A stretch of DNA of 64,000 nt from Oceanobacillus senegalensis (GTDB lineage Bacteria > Bacillota > Bacilli > Bacillales > Amphibacillaceae): positions 1,267,049 through 1,331,048 of the forward strand of contig NZ_LT839648.1 of assembly GCF_900176885.1 (NCBI RefSeq), read 5' to 3'. Below are positions 18,818-28,263 of the stretch, one piece after another; the stretch's first letter is position 1, and each line of letters begins with the position of its first letter. The notes below the pieces were generated by a model. It worked only from the letters and a program-made list of their open reading frames with translations. It was not told the origin of the DNA and made no database searches. A program made the translations under genes and the position numbers.

Positions 18818-19840
18818 TTAATTCCATCCACGTTCATATTGTTTTGGAGCTTGTATGGTCTCATTTAACTCCATAGCAGCATTTTTCGCCCAATATGGAT
18901 TCCGAAGTAACTCTCTCCCGAGGAATATTAAATCGGCGCGGTTATTTTCTAATATTTCTTCTGCATGCTTTGGTGAAGTAATAAGACCAACAGCTCCGGT
19001 AGCAATCTTAGTATGATGCTTAATAGATTCACAACGTTGTACTTGGTACCCAGGAAAGGTATGTATACGTGCTGGAACTACACCACCAGAGCTACAATCA
19101 ATTAAATCAACACCTAGTGCTTTTAATTGATCAGTAAAGTATAAAATGTCTTCTAATGTGTTCCCGTTTTCATTATATTCATTTGTGGAGAGTCTCACAA
19201 ATAGCGGCCCATTCCATTCGATTTTAATTGCTTCAACAATTTCTTGTAAAATTCGGAAACGATTCTCTCTTTCTCCACCATAATCGTCTATCCGTTTATT
19301 GGCTAGAGGTGAGAGGAATTCACTAATAAGATAACCATGTGCCCCGTGAATCTCGATAATATCAAAATTCGCTTCCTTTGCCCTTCTTGCTCCCTGTCTA
19401 AAGGCATGAATGGTTTGCTCTATATCATTTATTGTCATTTCTTTAGGCGTTTTATGTTTTTCGTTAAATGAAATGGCTGACGGAGCATAAATATCTGTAG
19501 AAGGGTCTAAAACTGCTTTTCTTCCAGCATGTGCAAGCTGAATTCCTGTTTTACTTCCATATGAATGAATTTGTTCATTTAACTGTTTTAAACCTTCAAT
19601 ATGATCATCAGACCAAATTCCTAAATCATGGACGGAAATACGTCCTTCAGGCTGAACAGCTGTAGCTTCAGTCATAATCAATCCAACTTGACCAACTGCT
19701 CTTGAAGTATAGTGTGTCATATGAAAAGGAGTAATCATTCCATCCTCATTCATAGAAGAATACATACACATTGGTGACATAACAATTCTATTTTTTAGTC
19801 TGACGTTTCCAATTTCCATAGGTGAAAATAATTTTTTCAT
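18818..19840 (-). CDS. namA: NADPH dehydrogenase NamA (old yellow enzyme, YqjM)
   Basis: A 340-residue FMN ene-reductase that reduces the C=C bond of unsaturated aldehydes and ketones and some nitro compounds. Hallmarks of the YqjM subclass are C25 and Y27 in MSPMCMYSS near the flavin, the HGAH substrate-binding pair in EIHGAHGYL, and ATGAVGLI for the phosphate. The start overlaps the stop of the upstream phosphodiesterase by 4 bases, so the two are translationally coupled. Confidence 0.95.
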   Translation of the reverse strand: MKKLFSPMEIGNVRLKNRIVMSPMCMYSSMNEDGMITPFHMTHYTSRAVGQVGLIMTEATAVQPEGRISVHDLGIWSDDHIEGLKQLNEQIHSYGSKTGIQLAHAGRKAVLDPSTDIYAPSAISFNEKHKTPKEMTINDIEQTIHAFRQGARRAKEANFDIIEIHGAHGYLISEFLSPLANKRIDDYGGERENRFRILQEIVEAIKIEWNGPLFVRLSTNEYNENGNTLEDILYFTDQLKALGVDLIDCSSGGVVPARIHTFPGYQVQRCESIKHHTKIATGAVGLITSPKHAEEILENNRADLIFLGRELLRNPYWAKNAAMELNETIQAPKQYERGWN

Positions 19841-20577
19841 GGTAATCCTCCTTGTTCTTTTTTTAGGTGAATCGCTTTATCTGGAACATCTGTAAAAATG
19901 CCATCGCAATTTAATTTAAAACAACGATACATGGATGGGAACCTGTTTACCGTATAAACTCTTATGTCCATATTTTCTTGATGAGCCTTATCTACGAGAT
20001 ATCTATTTAATAATCGATACTTGATATGTATTGCATTTGCCCCTAGTATTTTTGCATCATTAACTAAATTTTTATTTCTTTTTGAGGTTAAGAAAGCCAC
20101 TCCTATTGTTTTGCTCAGAAGTTTCATTCGTTTCACACTTTCTCGGTTAAAAGTAGAAAGTGTTGTTCTATCTAGTAATTGATAGTCTTTTACGAGGTCA
20201 TATACGATAGTTTCAAGTCCATTATAATCTATTCTATTATTTTTTAGTTCAATGTTTAAATATAATGACTTATTTTTGGCCCATTGTAAAAATCGTTCGA
20301 GGGAAAGTATTTTTGTTTGTGCGTATTTCTTGGAAAACCAACTTCCGGCATCAAGTGTTTGTAATTCAGCGAATGTAAAGTTCTTAACATACCCAATTCC
20401 ATTGGTTGTTCTCTTTATATTTTCGTCATGAATAAGTATTGGAATATTGTCCTTCGTTAATTGGACATCCGTTTCAATACCTTCTGCACCCATTTCATAT
20501 GCTAATTCAAACGCCGGTAGTGTATTTTCAGGTGCATATTTACTAGCACCTCTATGGGCAAAAACAGTCGTTGGCAA
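19837..20577 (-). CDS. glycerophosphodiester phosphodiesterase (GDPD)
   Basis: A 246-residue cytosolic enzyme with no signal peptide; it hydrolyses glycerophosphodiesters to glycerol 3-phosphate and an alcohol. The catalytic residues are H8-R9 in [13 protein letters not shown], the E and D of ETDVQLTKD, and H in IHDENI. The C-terminal [10 protein letters not shown] is typical. I prefer TTG 20577, 5 bases after AGAGGTGA, to the in-frame GTG 20586 that lies inside the ribosome site. First gene of the minus-strand operon. Confidence 0.9.
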   Translation of the reverse strand: MPTTVFAHRGASKYAPENTLPAFELAYEMGAEGIETDVQLTKDNIPILIHDENIKRTTNGIGYVKNFTFAELQTLDAGSWFSKKYAQTKILSLERFLQWAKNKSLYLNIELKNNRIDYNGLETIVYDLVKDYQLLDRTTLSTFNRESVKRMKLLSKTIGVAFLTSKRNKNLVNDAKILGANAIHIKYRLLNRYLVDKAHQENMDIRVYTVNRFPSMYRCFKLNCDGIFTDVPDKAIHLKKEQGGLP

Positions 20578-20634
20578 TAGTATCACCTCTATGGTTTAGG
20601 CTATTTTTATGTTGTTGTATTGACCCAACATATA

Positions 20635-20680
20635 TAAAGTGAATCTTCCATCAGTGGGGGGTATTACAGCCCCTAGACTA
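20635..20680. repeat. family A intergenic repeat, short copy (minus orientation)
   Basis: Read on the minus strand it is AGGGGCTGTAATACC, then CCCCACTGATGGAAG, then ATTCACTTTATA. It agrees at almost every position over 43 bp with the copy at 33.8 kb. It lies between the divergent GDPD and yqkB-like genes. Confidence 0.7.
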
Positions 20681-20790
20681 CTATAAAGGGTTTTATACGA
20701 GTATCGCTTTCCCTTGAGTAAAAAGCATAATTCATTCTTTTGGAAACCTTCACTTACATGATACACTATATATGAAGGTGGTGTAATTAA

Positions 20791-21117
20791 ATGAAATTAA
20801 TGATAACTCCTGAAGGAATAGAAAAACTCCAGGAATTAAATATAGATAATAAAACATACTTGTTACTATGGTATGACGTAGATGATTGTGGATGTGGGGT
20901 TAATGGAGTGCCAACAATTCGTTTCACCGATAAAAAATTGGAATCACATATAGACGTCGTCAATGAGTCATATCCTACGTTAATTCATGAACAGCAACAG
21001 GTTTTCTTTAATAAAGAATTAAAATTGGATGTTAGAAACGGTAATTTTAGACTAACTAGTCCAGAGGAAGTTCTAAATCCGTTTATCCCTGCTCAAAGTG
21101 TTTGTTCGGTTACTTGA
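20791..21117 (+). CDS. HesB/IscA-like iron-sulfur family protein (YqkB-like)
   Basis: A 108-residue protein of the small HesB-like group represented by B. subtilis YqkB (about 107 residues). It contains the cysteine-bearing DDCGCGVNG loop (about residues 31-39) and one C-terminal Cys (QSVCSVT). It lacks the canonical C-x-C-G-C end of A-type scaffold proteins, so a role in Fe-S assembly is only suggested by the fold. ATG 20791 follows GAAGGTGG. Single-gene unit with its own terminator. Confidence 0.8.
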   Translation: MKLMITPEGIEKLQELNIDNKTYLLLWYDVDDCGCGVNGVPTIRFTDKKLESHIDVVNESYPTLIHEQQQVFFNKELKLDVRNGNFRLTSPEEVLNPFIPAQSVCSVT

Positions 21118-21124
21118 AAAGAAA

Positions 21125-21158
21125 GGATGATACGATAATGTCGTATGATCCTTTTTTT
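21125..21158 (+). terminator. terminator after the yqkB-like gene
   Basis: GGATGATACGA pairs with TCGTATGATCC (one mismatch) and is followed by seven T, starting 7 bases after the stop. Confidence 0.93.
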
Positions 21159-21279
21159 CAACATAAAAAGAACGTATAAAATATTAGACGTTATTCCAAT
21201 TCCATCCATTTTATATCTTATATCGACTGGCTACACATCCTTGCTATATTTTTTTGCACTTGCCACATTGATTATCGTT

Positions 21280-22200
21280 TTATCTATGATTCGTATATTT
21301 GATTGGTTTGGTTATGTTTTTGATACTTTGATATATATTTTCAGGTAGACTTTCTTGTGGATTAATGTTTACATTCTCTGTAACTTGATTCGTTGAGCTG
21401 GCTCCAAATACGGCACTTGTTACTGCAGGGTGATGTAACACATATTTTAATGCAAGTTCGTTCATGGAATGATGTTGTTCAGAGAGTGTTGAAATGCGTT
21501 TTGAAATTTCTTCCAGTTCATCTAATGAATAACCTAAATATCCATTTTGTCCTTTTTCCTGAATTAGTTTATACGATTGTTGACTTAACATCCCTTTTGC
21601 TAATGGTCCTCTAGCTAGAACACTAATATTATGGTCCTGTAGCAGATCTAAAATTTCTTCTTCCGGACGACGGTCTAGCATACTATATTGCATCATGACT
21701 CCATCAATACTCGACTTTTCAACATATTCGCGAATAACGTTGGGACGAATGGAGGAAATTCCATACGAGCGAATAATACCTTCTTTCTTTAACTGTTCAA
21801 ATGCTTCTATCGTTTCTGGAATAGGGTCACTCAATGTGCCCCCATGCAACATGTAAAAATCAATGTAATCTGTCTTTAATCTTTGCAAGCTTTCTTTCAC
21901 TTCATTTAAAATATATGCTTTGGATGGGTCCCAATACCAATCTTTTGTTCCTTTATTAAAATGATTTCCTACTTTGGTTGTAAGAATTAAATCGCTACGC
22001 TTATCCTGAATGATTTCACCAATTATTTCTTCATTTAATCCAAAATCATATAAATCTGCGGTATCTAAGTGGTTAATACCATAGTGTAATGCACAATCTA
22101 TAATGTTTTTAGCCTGCTTTTTATTCGTACCAAGTGACATACACCCTAAGGTAAGATTAGAAATTTGTATATTTGACTTTCCTAACTGATTTATTTTCAT
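21280..22200 (-). CDS. aldo/keto reductase (YqkF-like)
   Basis: A 306-residue NADPH-dependent reductase, the same length as B. subtilis YqkF. The catalytic tetrad region is visible as LDTADLYDFG (Asp and Tyr), TTKVGNH (Lys) and FYMLHGG (His). The cofactor end GASSTNQV is near the C-terminus. GGAGTG precedes ATG 22200; the frame stays open upstream to 22293 without a better ribosome site. The physiological substrate is unknown. Confidence 0.9.
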   Translation of the reverse strand: MKINQLGKSNIQISNLTLGCMSLGTNKKQAKNIIDCALHYGINHLDTADLYDFGLNEEIIGEIIQDKRSDLILTTKVGNHFNKGTKDWYWDPSKAYILNEVKESLQRLKTDYIDFYMLHGGTLSDPIPETIEAFEQLKKEGIIRSYGISSIRPNVIREYVEKSSIDGVMMQYSMLDRRPEEEILDLLQDHNISVLARGPLAKGMLSQQSYKLIQEKGQNGYLGYSLDELEEISKRISTLSEQHHSMNELALKYVLHHPAVTSAVFGASSTNQVTENVNINPQESLPENIYQSIKNITKPIKYTNHR

Positions 22201-22329
22201 GGTATCACTCCAATTATACATATTCATTACCTTCATCTTAATACATACACTAGTGTGAGAAAAATGAAATGATTCATATTTATTCACAATCATGCTTGAC
22301 TGAATGAGTTTTTCGTTTATGGTAAAATT

Positions 22330-22354
22330 AAAGTGAAACTTCGTTGAGTGGAGT
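22330..22354. repeat. possible eroded family A copy
   Basis: AAAGTGAAACTTCGTTGAGT plus GGAG matches about 19 of 25 positions of the conserved end of the family A repeat. It lies between the divergent aldo/keto reductase and nudF genes. It is too short for certainty. Confidence 0.35.
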
Positions 22355-22454
22355 TTTCAATGTTCTATCGCCTACTAGGATTCTCTGGTGGTAAGAACGA
22401 AATATATCAAGTGATACATTTCAATAATTAACTAGCTTTTAAAGGAGAAATATA

Positions 22455-23000
22455 ATGAAGAAATTTGAGGAGAAAACAATAAAATCGGAAAGAATCTATA
22501 ATGGAAAGATTGTTCAGCTTCAAGTTGATGAAGTAAAGCTGCCAGATGGAAAAACGTCCAAACGTGAAATTATTAAACATCCTGGTGCGGTAGCAGTTAT
22601 TGCTCTTACCCCTGAACGTAAAATTGTTTTTGTTGAACAATATCGGAAACCATTAGAAAAATCTATCATTGAAATTCCAGCAGGGAAACTTGATCCAGGT
22701 GAAAATCCATTAGCGGCAGCTTTACGTGAACTAGAAGAGGAAACGGGGTACACGGCAAATAGTTTATCATTTGTAACATCATTCTATTCTTCACCTGGTT
22801 TTGCAGATGAGCTCTTACATATTTATATCACGGATGACTTAAGAAAAGTAGAAAACCCGAAATCTGGTGATGAGGATGAATTTGTTGAAATTATCGAATT
22901 AACTTTAGATGAAGCGAAACAATATGTAGAAGAAGAACGCATACATGATGCAAAAACAGCTTATGCCGTTCTTTATTTACATGCACTAGAGGGAAGGTAA
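22455..23000 (+). CDS. nudF: ADP-ribose pyrophosphatase (Nudix)
   Basis: A 181-residue Nudix hydrolase that splits ADP-ribose to AMP and ribose 5-phosphate. The Nudix box runs from G77 to G98: G-x5-E, then RELEEETG with R91, E94 and E95. The ADPRase-type helper Pro lies downstream in YSSPGFADE. The length matches B. subtilis NudF (YqkG). AAAGGAG precedes ATG 22455. The next gene starts 5 bases after its stop. Confidence 0.94.
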   Translation: MKKFEEKTIKSERIYNGKIVQLQVDEVKLPDGKTSKREIIKHPGAVAVIALTPERKIVFVEQYRKPLEKSIIEIPAGKLDPGENPLAAALRELEEETGYTANSLSFVTSFYSSPGFADELLHIYITDDLRKVENPKSGDEDEFVEIIELTLDEAKQYVEEERIHDAKTAYAVLYLHALEGR

Positions 23001-23004
23001 TAAT

Positions 23005-24180
23005 TTGAATTCTTATTTTGCAGATATGCATATTCATATTGGAAGGGATATGTACAACAAACCAGTTAAGATAACCGGGGCGAAAAGTCTCACATTAACC
23101 AATATATTGAAAGAATCAAGTAGAAATAAAGGAATTAATTTAATTGGAGTGATTGACTGTCATGCCCCAGCAGTACAACAAGAAATAAAAGAATTAATCT
23201 TAAGAAATAAGGCGCATGAGCTTGCAGATGGCGGTATACGTTTTGAAGAGGTCACCTTGTTATTAGGCTCTGAAATTGAAATCTATGATGAAAATTGTAA
23301 GGGACCAATTCACGTCCTTTGTTATTTCCCTAAAATAGAATATATTGAGTATTTTTCTGAATGGTTAACAACAAAAATGAAAAATATTACTTTAAGCTCG
23401 CAAAGATATTATGGTACTGCAAAGGAGCTACAATATAAAGTCAAAGAATTAGACGGTATTTTTATTCCTGCTCATGTTTTTACACCATTTAAAAGCTTAT
23501 ATGGAAAAGGTGTTTATAGATCACTTGAAGAGGTATTTGATCCTGATTTAATCGATGCTATCGAGTTAGGGTTAAGTTCTGATACGGAAATGGCTGATCA
23601 AATAGAGGAACTACATCATTATACTTTTGTAACAAATTCTGATGCCCATTCCTTAGCCAAAATTGGTCGTGAATACCAAGAAATTAAAATAGATCATCCA
23701 TCCTTTGAGGAATTTTACTGGGCACTTCATTGTGTAAAAGGAAGAGAAATAAAAAGAAACTTTGGAATGAATCCAAGACTAGGTAAATACCATACTACAG
23801 TTTGTAATCATTGTTTAACCCCACTTAGTCCAAAGAGTGAAAAATGCCCGAAGTGTGGTTCAACTAAAATCATTAAAGGTGTGTCCGACCGAATACTGGA
23901 GTTATCAAATAGGAAAGAGTCAAAACGATTTAGGCCGCCATATATGTATCAAGTTCCTCTTGAATATCTCCCATCACTGGGGCCAAAAACATTTCAAAAA
24001 TTATTAGACCGATTTCAGACGGAAATGAATGTTATTCACCACGTTTCATTAGAAGAGTTAATAGAGGTGATTCCTGAAAAACTGGCGAAATCTATAATTG
24101 CAATGAGAAAGGGAGAACTTGAAGTAGAAGCAGGTGGTGGCGGTAAATATGGCTCCGTCTCAACCAAATCAAAAAAGTAG
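23005..24180 (+). CDS. endonuclease Q-like PHP-domain nuclease (YqxK)
   Basis: A 391-residue protein of the EndoQ/YqxK family, nucleases that cut DNA 5' of deaminated or abasic sites. The PHP metal cluster starts at DMHIHIGRDM, with further ligands in VIDCHAPA, SEIEIYDE, PAHVFTPF and NSDAHS. A four-cysteine zinc finger (C-x2-C and C-x2-C within CNHCLTPL and CPKCG) and a helix-hairpin-helix (LPSLGPKTFQKLL) follow. It starts at TTG 23005, 7 bases after GGGAAGG, and is co-transcribed with nudF. Confidence 0.88.
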   Translation: MNSYFADMHIHIGRDMYNKPVKITGAKSLTLTNILKESSRNKGINLIGVIDCHAPAVQQEIKELILRNKAHELADGGIRFEEVTLLLGSEIEIYDENCKGPIHVLCYFPKIEYIEYFSEWLTTKMKNITLSSQRYYGTAKELQYKVKELDGIFIPAHVFTPFKSLYGKGVYRSLEEVFDPDLIDAIELGLSSDTEMADQIEELHHYTFVTNSDAHSLAKIGREYQEIKIDHPSFEEFYWALHCVKGREIKRNFGMNPRLGKYHTTVCNHCLTPLSPKSEKCPKCGSTKIIKGVSDRILELSNRKESKRFRPPYMYQVPLEYLPSLGPKTFQKLLDRFQTEMNVIHHVSLEELIEVIPEKLAKSIIAMRKGELEVEAGGGGKYGSVSTKSKK

Positions 24181-24316
24181 CTAAGTAAAAACATCTACTT
24201 GTATCGTCTATTAAATTTATAATTTTTAACAAGAAAAAATATAGAATTAGGTATTTTCATACGGAATTCTTCATAGTTTTTAATATACGTATCATCTTTT
24301 GAAATGGAGGATTCCG

Positions 24317-24958
24317 ATGTATAATCATAATAAAACATTGATAACGAATCATATAAAGGACCATGCAACCATCTATTTATTTATGATCATCTTATTTTTA
24401 ACTGGTATTATCTTTGGGGCAGTAATTGTAAATAGTATGAATTTTGTCCAAAAGCAGGATTTGTTTTTTTACTTAGAGCGTTTTTTTAAGCAAATGGTTG
24501 ATGGCCAATCGATAGATAATGTCTTGGTTTTGAAAGAAAGTTTCTTTTATCATACGAAATATTTGATTCTACTATTTTTACTAGGGCTGTCTGTCATTGG
24601 CTTGCCAATTGTATGGGTATTACTGTATGCTAAAGGATTGGTTGTAGGATTTTCAGTTGGATTTATGGTTAATCAACTAGGATGGAAAGGGTTATTATTA
24701 GCGTCCTTATCAATTGCTCCTCAAAATATCCTAATTATACCAATTTATATTATTGCCGGTACATTATCGATGATTTTCTCCCTAACCTTATTGAATAAAT
24801 TATTTTCAAGACGACCTTCAGGGCCGATATTTCAACCCTTTGGTCAGTATATGCTAATCTTTTTAATGCTTTTGGTTGCAGCATTATTAGCATCAGGCAT
24901 AGAAGCCTATGTTGCTAATAGTTCGATGGAGGCATTAATCAAATCCTTTTATCAATAG
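24317..24958 (+). CDS. spoIIM: stage II sporulation protein M
   Basis: A 213-residue integral membrane protein with about five hydrophobic helices. It is part of the SpoIIDMP machine that thins septal peptidoglycan at the start of engulfment in the mother cell. The family's central segment GLPIVWVLLYAKGLVVGFSVGF (positions about 97-118, shown here only as a landmark) is split by the usual Y-A-K-G motif. TGGAGG precedes ATG 24317 by 6 bases; the upstream TTG 24299 has no ribosome site. Its place before fur and xerD matches B. subtilis. Confidence 0.93.
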   Translation: MYNHNKTLITNHIKDHATIYLFMIILFLTGIIFGAVIVNSMNFVQKQDLFFYLERFFKQMVDGQSIDNVLVLKESFFYHTKYLILLFLLGLSVIGLPIVWVLLYAKGLVVGFSVGFMVNQLGWKGLLLASLSIAPQNILIIPIYIIAGTLSMIFSLTLLNKLFSRRPSGPIFQPFGQYMLIFLMLLVAALLASGIEAYVANSSMEALIKSFYQ

Positions 24959-24969
24959 TAAAAATTACA

Positions 24970-24984
24970 TTATAATTAGTATTA
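24970..24984 (+). promoter_or_regulatory. PerR box-like operator upstream of fur
   Basis: TTATAATTAGTATTA matches 12 of the 14 informative positions of the Per box (TTATAAT-N-ATTATAA). It is nested in a longer dyad, ATTACATT (24964) and AATGTAAT (24989). PerR control of fur is established in B. subtilis. Here the site is 19 bases upstream of the -35, so repression by simple occlusion is less certain. Confidence 0.5.
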
Positions 24985-25003
24985 ATACAATGTAATAATA
25001 TTT

Positions 25004-25032
25004 TTGACAGTTTATTTATCGGTGCATATAAT
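25004..25032 (+). promoter_or_regulatory. sigma-A promoter of fur
   Basis: TTGACA and TATAAT are both perfect consensus hexamers with a 17-base spacer, 31 bases before the fur start codon. Confidence 0.9.
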
Positions 25033-25063
25033 AAAGAGGATGGTACGAGGGGAGCGACTTGTT

Positions 25064-25522
25064 ATGGAACATCGGATTGATCGAATAAAAAAACAACTAC
25101 ATTCACATAGCTATAAGTTAACACCACAAAGAGAAGCTACCGTCCGTGTTTTACTTGAACGTGAGGAAGATCATCTTAGCGCAGAAGATGTATATTTATT
25201 AGTAAAGGAGAAGGCACCTGAAATTGGCTTAGCCACCGTATACCGAACATTGGAATTGTTATCGGAGTTGAAAATCGTTGATAAGATAAACTTTGGTGAT
25301 GGTGTTTCTCGCTATGATTTACGTAAAGAAGGGGCTAAGCATTTTCATCATCATCTAGTATGTATTGAATGTGGTTCCGTTGAAGAAATTGAGAATGATT
25401 TGTTAGAAGATGTAGAAAAAATTGTTCAAAAAGATTGGGGATTCCAAGTGAAAGACCATCGATTAACCTTTCATGGTGTATGTAAGGAATGTCAGAAAGC
25501 AACGGTAAAGGTGAATGATTAG
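25064..25522 (+). CDS. fur: ferric uptake regulator Fur
   Basis: A 152-residue metal-dependent repressor. The winged helix contains SYKLTPQREATVRVLLE and GLATVYRTLELL. The metal-binding region FHHHLVCIECG and the second Cys pair CKEC form the structural zinc site. Identity with B. subtilis Fur is high over the whole length, which separates it from PerR and Zur. ATG 25064 follows GAGGGGAG; the longer open frame includes the promoter and is not coding there. Confidence 0.95.
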   Translation: MEHRIDRIKKQLHSHSYKLTPQREATVRVLLEREEDHLSAEDVYLLVKEKAPEIGLATVYRTLELLSELKIVDKINFGDGVSRYDLRKEGAKHFHHHLVCIECGSVEEIENDLLEDVEKIVQKDWGFQVKDHRLTFHGVCKECQKATVKVND

Positions 25523-25702
25523 ATGGACTGGGGGATGCCTTTTTTCCATTAGAAAAAGGGCTATTTATTTTGGATTTAACTACTACAGAGAATATATTTT
25601 AAACGAATTTTAAAAAATCTACTACTCTATATGTATAATATCAATATTTTTTGGCATATCTTTAAAGTAGGAATTCACTATTTGAAAGAGGAGATATGCC
25701 CT

Positions 25703-25909
25703 ATGAAACAGTTAATCTGGGATACATTGAAGGTATTTGTGATTTTTTCTATTTGTACATGCTTATTTTACTTTGGATTAAAGATGATGCATGCTGAATA
25801 TGAAAATTATCACAGGTACGATCAACCTGAAGGGCCATCCGTGAAAGTATTTAATTCTGATGAAAGTATTGTGGATAGGATGAATCTATTTTTTCGATTA
25901 GGAGAATAA
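25703..25909 (+). CDS. YqzK-like DUF4227 small membrane protein
   Basis: A 68-residue protein with one membrane helix at about residues 8-27 (FVIFSICTCLFYFGL) and a short polar tail ending FFRLGE. It fits the DUF4227/YqzK family by size and by its conserved place between fur and xerD. No function is known. AGAGGAG lies 9 bases before ATG 25703. The xerD start follows 2 bases after its stop, so the two are co-translated. Confidence 0.75.
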   Translation: MKQLIWDTLKVFVIFSICTCLFYFGLKMMHAEYENYHRYDQPEGPSVKVFNSDESIVDRMNLFFRLGE

Positions 25910-25911
25910 CC

Positions 25912-26805
25912 ATGCTAATTACCGATGAAATTGAAGATTACTTTCATTTTTTACAAATTGAAAAAGGATTATCTGAGAATACATTGAAATCATACCGACG
26001 AGATATTAAAGATTATGTTCGCTATATAAACAAGGAAATGGATAAAGCTTCGTGGAAAACAGTAACTCGGAATGATATAATGAGCTTCTTATATTCTTTA
26101 AAAGATAAGGGGAAATCCACTGCAACTATTTCGAGACATATTTCCACTATCCGTTCCTTTCACCAATTTTTAGTAAGAGAGCAGCTTGTTACAGAAGATC
26201 CCAGTTTACATATCGAAAAACCTAAAAGAGATAGAAAACTTCCTGATATATTGTCTTCGAATGAGATTGAAGCTCTATTATCGATTTCAACAAATAGTCC
26301 GCTAGATGTTCGAAATAAGGCAATGCTTGAACTAATGTACGCAACAGGCCTACGGGTTAGTGAGCTCATTACCCTTAAAGTAAGTGATTTACATTTGAAT
26401 ATGGGATTTGTTCAATGCTTTGGTAAGGGTTCAAAAGAACGAATTGTTCCAATTGGAGATGTTGCGATTAAAGCAGTGGAACGATATGTACAACAGGTGA
26501 GAAGAAAGCTTGTCAAACAAAATGATACAAAGATATTATTTGTTAACCAACATGGTAGGCCATTATCTAGGCAAGGCTTTTGGAAAATCTTAAAGAAAGT
26601 TACCAGTGATACTGGAATTAAAAAAACAGTAACTCCTCATACATTAAGACATTCTTTTGCTACACACTTGCTAGAGAATGGAGCCGATTTAAGAATTGTA
26701 CAAGAAATGCTAGGGCATGAGGATATTTCTACAACACAAATATATACACATGTTACGAAAGCTAGATTAAAAGACATGTATAATGCATACCATCCAAGGG
26801 CATAG
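25912..26805 (+). CDS. xerD: tyrosine recombinase XerD
   Basis: A 297-residue site-specific recombinase that acts with XerC at dif to resolve chromosome dimers. The core-binding N-domain contains [14 protein letters not shown]. Catalytic residues are R in [10 protein letters not shown] in [15 protein letters not shown], the H of LGHEDIS and the nucleophile Y in TTQIYTHV. The length equals the XerD family. It is XerD (RipX in B. subtilis) rather than XerC because of its position before deoB and its YHPRA end. Confidence 0.95.
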   Translation: MLITDEIEDYFHFLQIEKGLSENTLKSYRRDIKDYVRYINKEMDKASWKTVTRNDIMSFLYSLKDKGKSTATISRHISTIRSFHQFLVREQLVTEDPSLHIEKPKRDRKLPDILSSNEIEALLSISTNSPLDVRNKAMLELMYATGLRVSELITLKVSDLHLNMGFVQCFGKGSKERIVPIGDVAIKAVERYVQQVRRKLVKQNDTKILFVNQHGRPLSRQGFWKILKKVTSDTGIKKTVTPHTLRHSFATHLLENGADLRIVQEMLGHEDISTTQIYTHVTKARLKDMYNAYHPRA

Positions 26806-26893
26806 GATGTTCGTTAACCTCCTAAACATTAATACTAAGTCATACATATTCTTGTGTAATTTCGGGAATATAGTATTGTTAGGAGGTTTTGTT

Positions 26894-28072
26894 ATGGCTA
26901 AATTTAACCGAATTTTTTTAATAGTAATGGATTCTGTTGGTATTGGTGAGGCACCAGATGCTAGTGAATTCAATGATTTAGGTGCGGATACACTCGGACA
27001 TATTGCTGAACATATGAATGGACTTCATATGCCGAATATGGGAGAACTCGGATTAAGTAATATTCGTAAGATTAAAGGTATTGAAAAAGCAAAGATACCA
27101 AAAGCCCATTATACAAAAATGCAAGAGGCTTCTAATGGTAAAGACACAATGACTGGTCATTGGGAAATTATGGGGTTAAACATTAAACAACCTTTTCAAA
27201 CTTTCCCAGATGGATTTCCTCCTGAATTAATTAACCGGTTAGAAGAAAAAACAGGAAGAAAGGTTATTGGGAATAAACCAGCATCAGGAACGGCAATAAT
27301 TGAGGAACTTGGTAAGGAACATATAGAAACGGGGGCGTTAATTGTATATACGTCAGCCGATTCTGTTTTACAAATAGCTGCACATGAAGAAGTTATTCCA
27401 ATTGAAGAACAATACCAAATTTGTGAATATGCACGGGAATTAACGTTAGATGAAAAATATATGGTAGGTCGTGTCATTGCAAGACCATTCATTGGTGAAC
27501 CTGGAGCATTTGAACGGACGTCAAATCGACATGATTACGCACTTAAACCTTTTGGTAGGACGGTAATGAATGAATTAAAAGATAGTAATTATGATGTCAT
27601 TGCTTTAGGGAAAATCTCAGATATTTATGATGGTGAAGGGGTAACCAAGGCAGTTCGCACGGTAGACAATGATGATGGAATGACTAAATTAGTAGAATCC
27701 TTAAAGAATGAATTTAGAGGCATCAGCTTTTTAAATTTGGTTGACTTTGATGCTAAATATGGGCATCGTCGGGATCCAGAAGGGTATGGAAAAGCACTAG
27801 AAGAATATGATAGGAGATTGCCTGAAGTATTAGGTTTACTTAAAGAGGATGATTTGTTAATGATAACTGCCGATCATGGAAATGATCCCGTTCATCACGG
27901 AACAGATCATACACGTGAATTCGTTCCACTACTCGTTCATCATCAAAATATGAAAGAGGGGAAAGAGCTTCCAATCAGAAAAACGTTTGCTGATGTTGGG
28001 GCAACCATTGCCGATAATTTTCAAGTGAAGATGCCTGATTACGGAACCAGCTTTCTTCACGATATTAATTAA
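26894..28072 (+). CDS. deoB: phosphopentomutase
   Basis: A 392-residue alkaline-phosphatase-superfamily enzyme (drm in B. subtilis); it interconverts ribose or deoxyribose 1- and 5-phosphates for nucleoside salvage. Metal-site motifs are [13 protein letters not shown], the catalytic nucleophile in [12 protein letters not shown], and [26 protein letters not shown] is 8 bases before ATG 26894. The frame is open upstream into xerD but without a ribosome site. A terminator follows. Confidence 0.95.
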   Translation: MAKFNRIFLIVMDSVGIGEAPDASEFNDLGADTLGHIAEHMNGLHMPNMGELGLSNIRKIKGIEKAKIPKAHYTKMQEASNGKDTMTGHWEIMGLNIKQPFQTFPDGFPPELINRLEEKTGRKVIGNKPASGTAIIEELGKEHIETGALIVYTSADSVLQIAAHEEVIPIEEQYQICEYARELTLDEKYMVGRVIARPFIGEPGAFERTSNRHDYALKPFGRTVMNELKDSNYDVIALGKISDIYDGEGVTKAVRTVDNDDGMTKLVESLKNEFRGISFLNLVDFDAKYGHRRDPEGYGKALEEYDRRLPEVLGLLKEDDLLMITADHGNDPVHHGTDHTREFVPLLVHHQNMKEGKELPIRKTFADVGATIADNFQVKMPDYGTSFLHDIN

Positions 28073-28080
28073 TATTTTTC

Positions 28081-28110
28081 AAAAAGCACAGAAGTTTTCT
28101 GTGCTTTTTT
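28081..28110 (+). terminator. terminator after deoB
   Basis: AAAAAGCACAGAA pairs with TTCTGTGCTTTTTT around a short loop, 9 bases after the stop. Confidence 0.95.
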
Positions 28111-28204
28111 ATTAGTTATACTAAGAAGGGTGTTATCTAAAATTTTCTTTCAATTTTATATTAAATGCAAAGGTAATTGCAAAAAAAGATAAATGTTTTA
28201 TAGA

Positions 28205-28234
28205 GTATATTTCCTATTCAACATGGAAAAAATA
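28205..28234 (+). promoter_or_regulatory. forespore (sigma-F/G type) promoter of dacF
   Basis: GTATA, a 15-base spacer and GGAAAAAATA match the sigma-F consensus. The site is 30 bases upstream of the dacF start. In B. subtilis dacF is transcribed by sigma-F and sigma-G and reads into spoIIA; the same arrangement is inferred here. Confidence 0.65.
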
Positions 28235-28263
28235 AATGTATATTGATTGTTGGAGGTAAAATG

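Noticed and set aside
21145-21348. 67-codon hydrophobic frame between the yqkB-like gene and the aldo/keto reductase
   Set aside because: Its start lies inside the terminator stem, it lacks a ribosome site, and its end overlaps the convergent reductase gene.
25004-25063. Upstream extension of fur
   Set aside because: The stretch is the -35/-10 promoter of fur, not coding sequence.
26783-26893. Upstream extension of deoB into xerD
   Set aside because: TAGGAGG directly before ATG 26894 and the family N-terminus [13 protein letters not shown] fix the start there.
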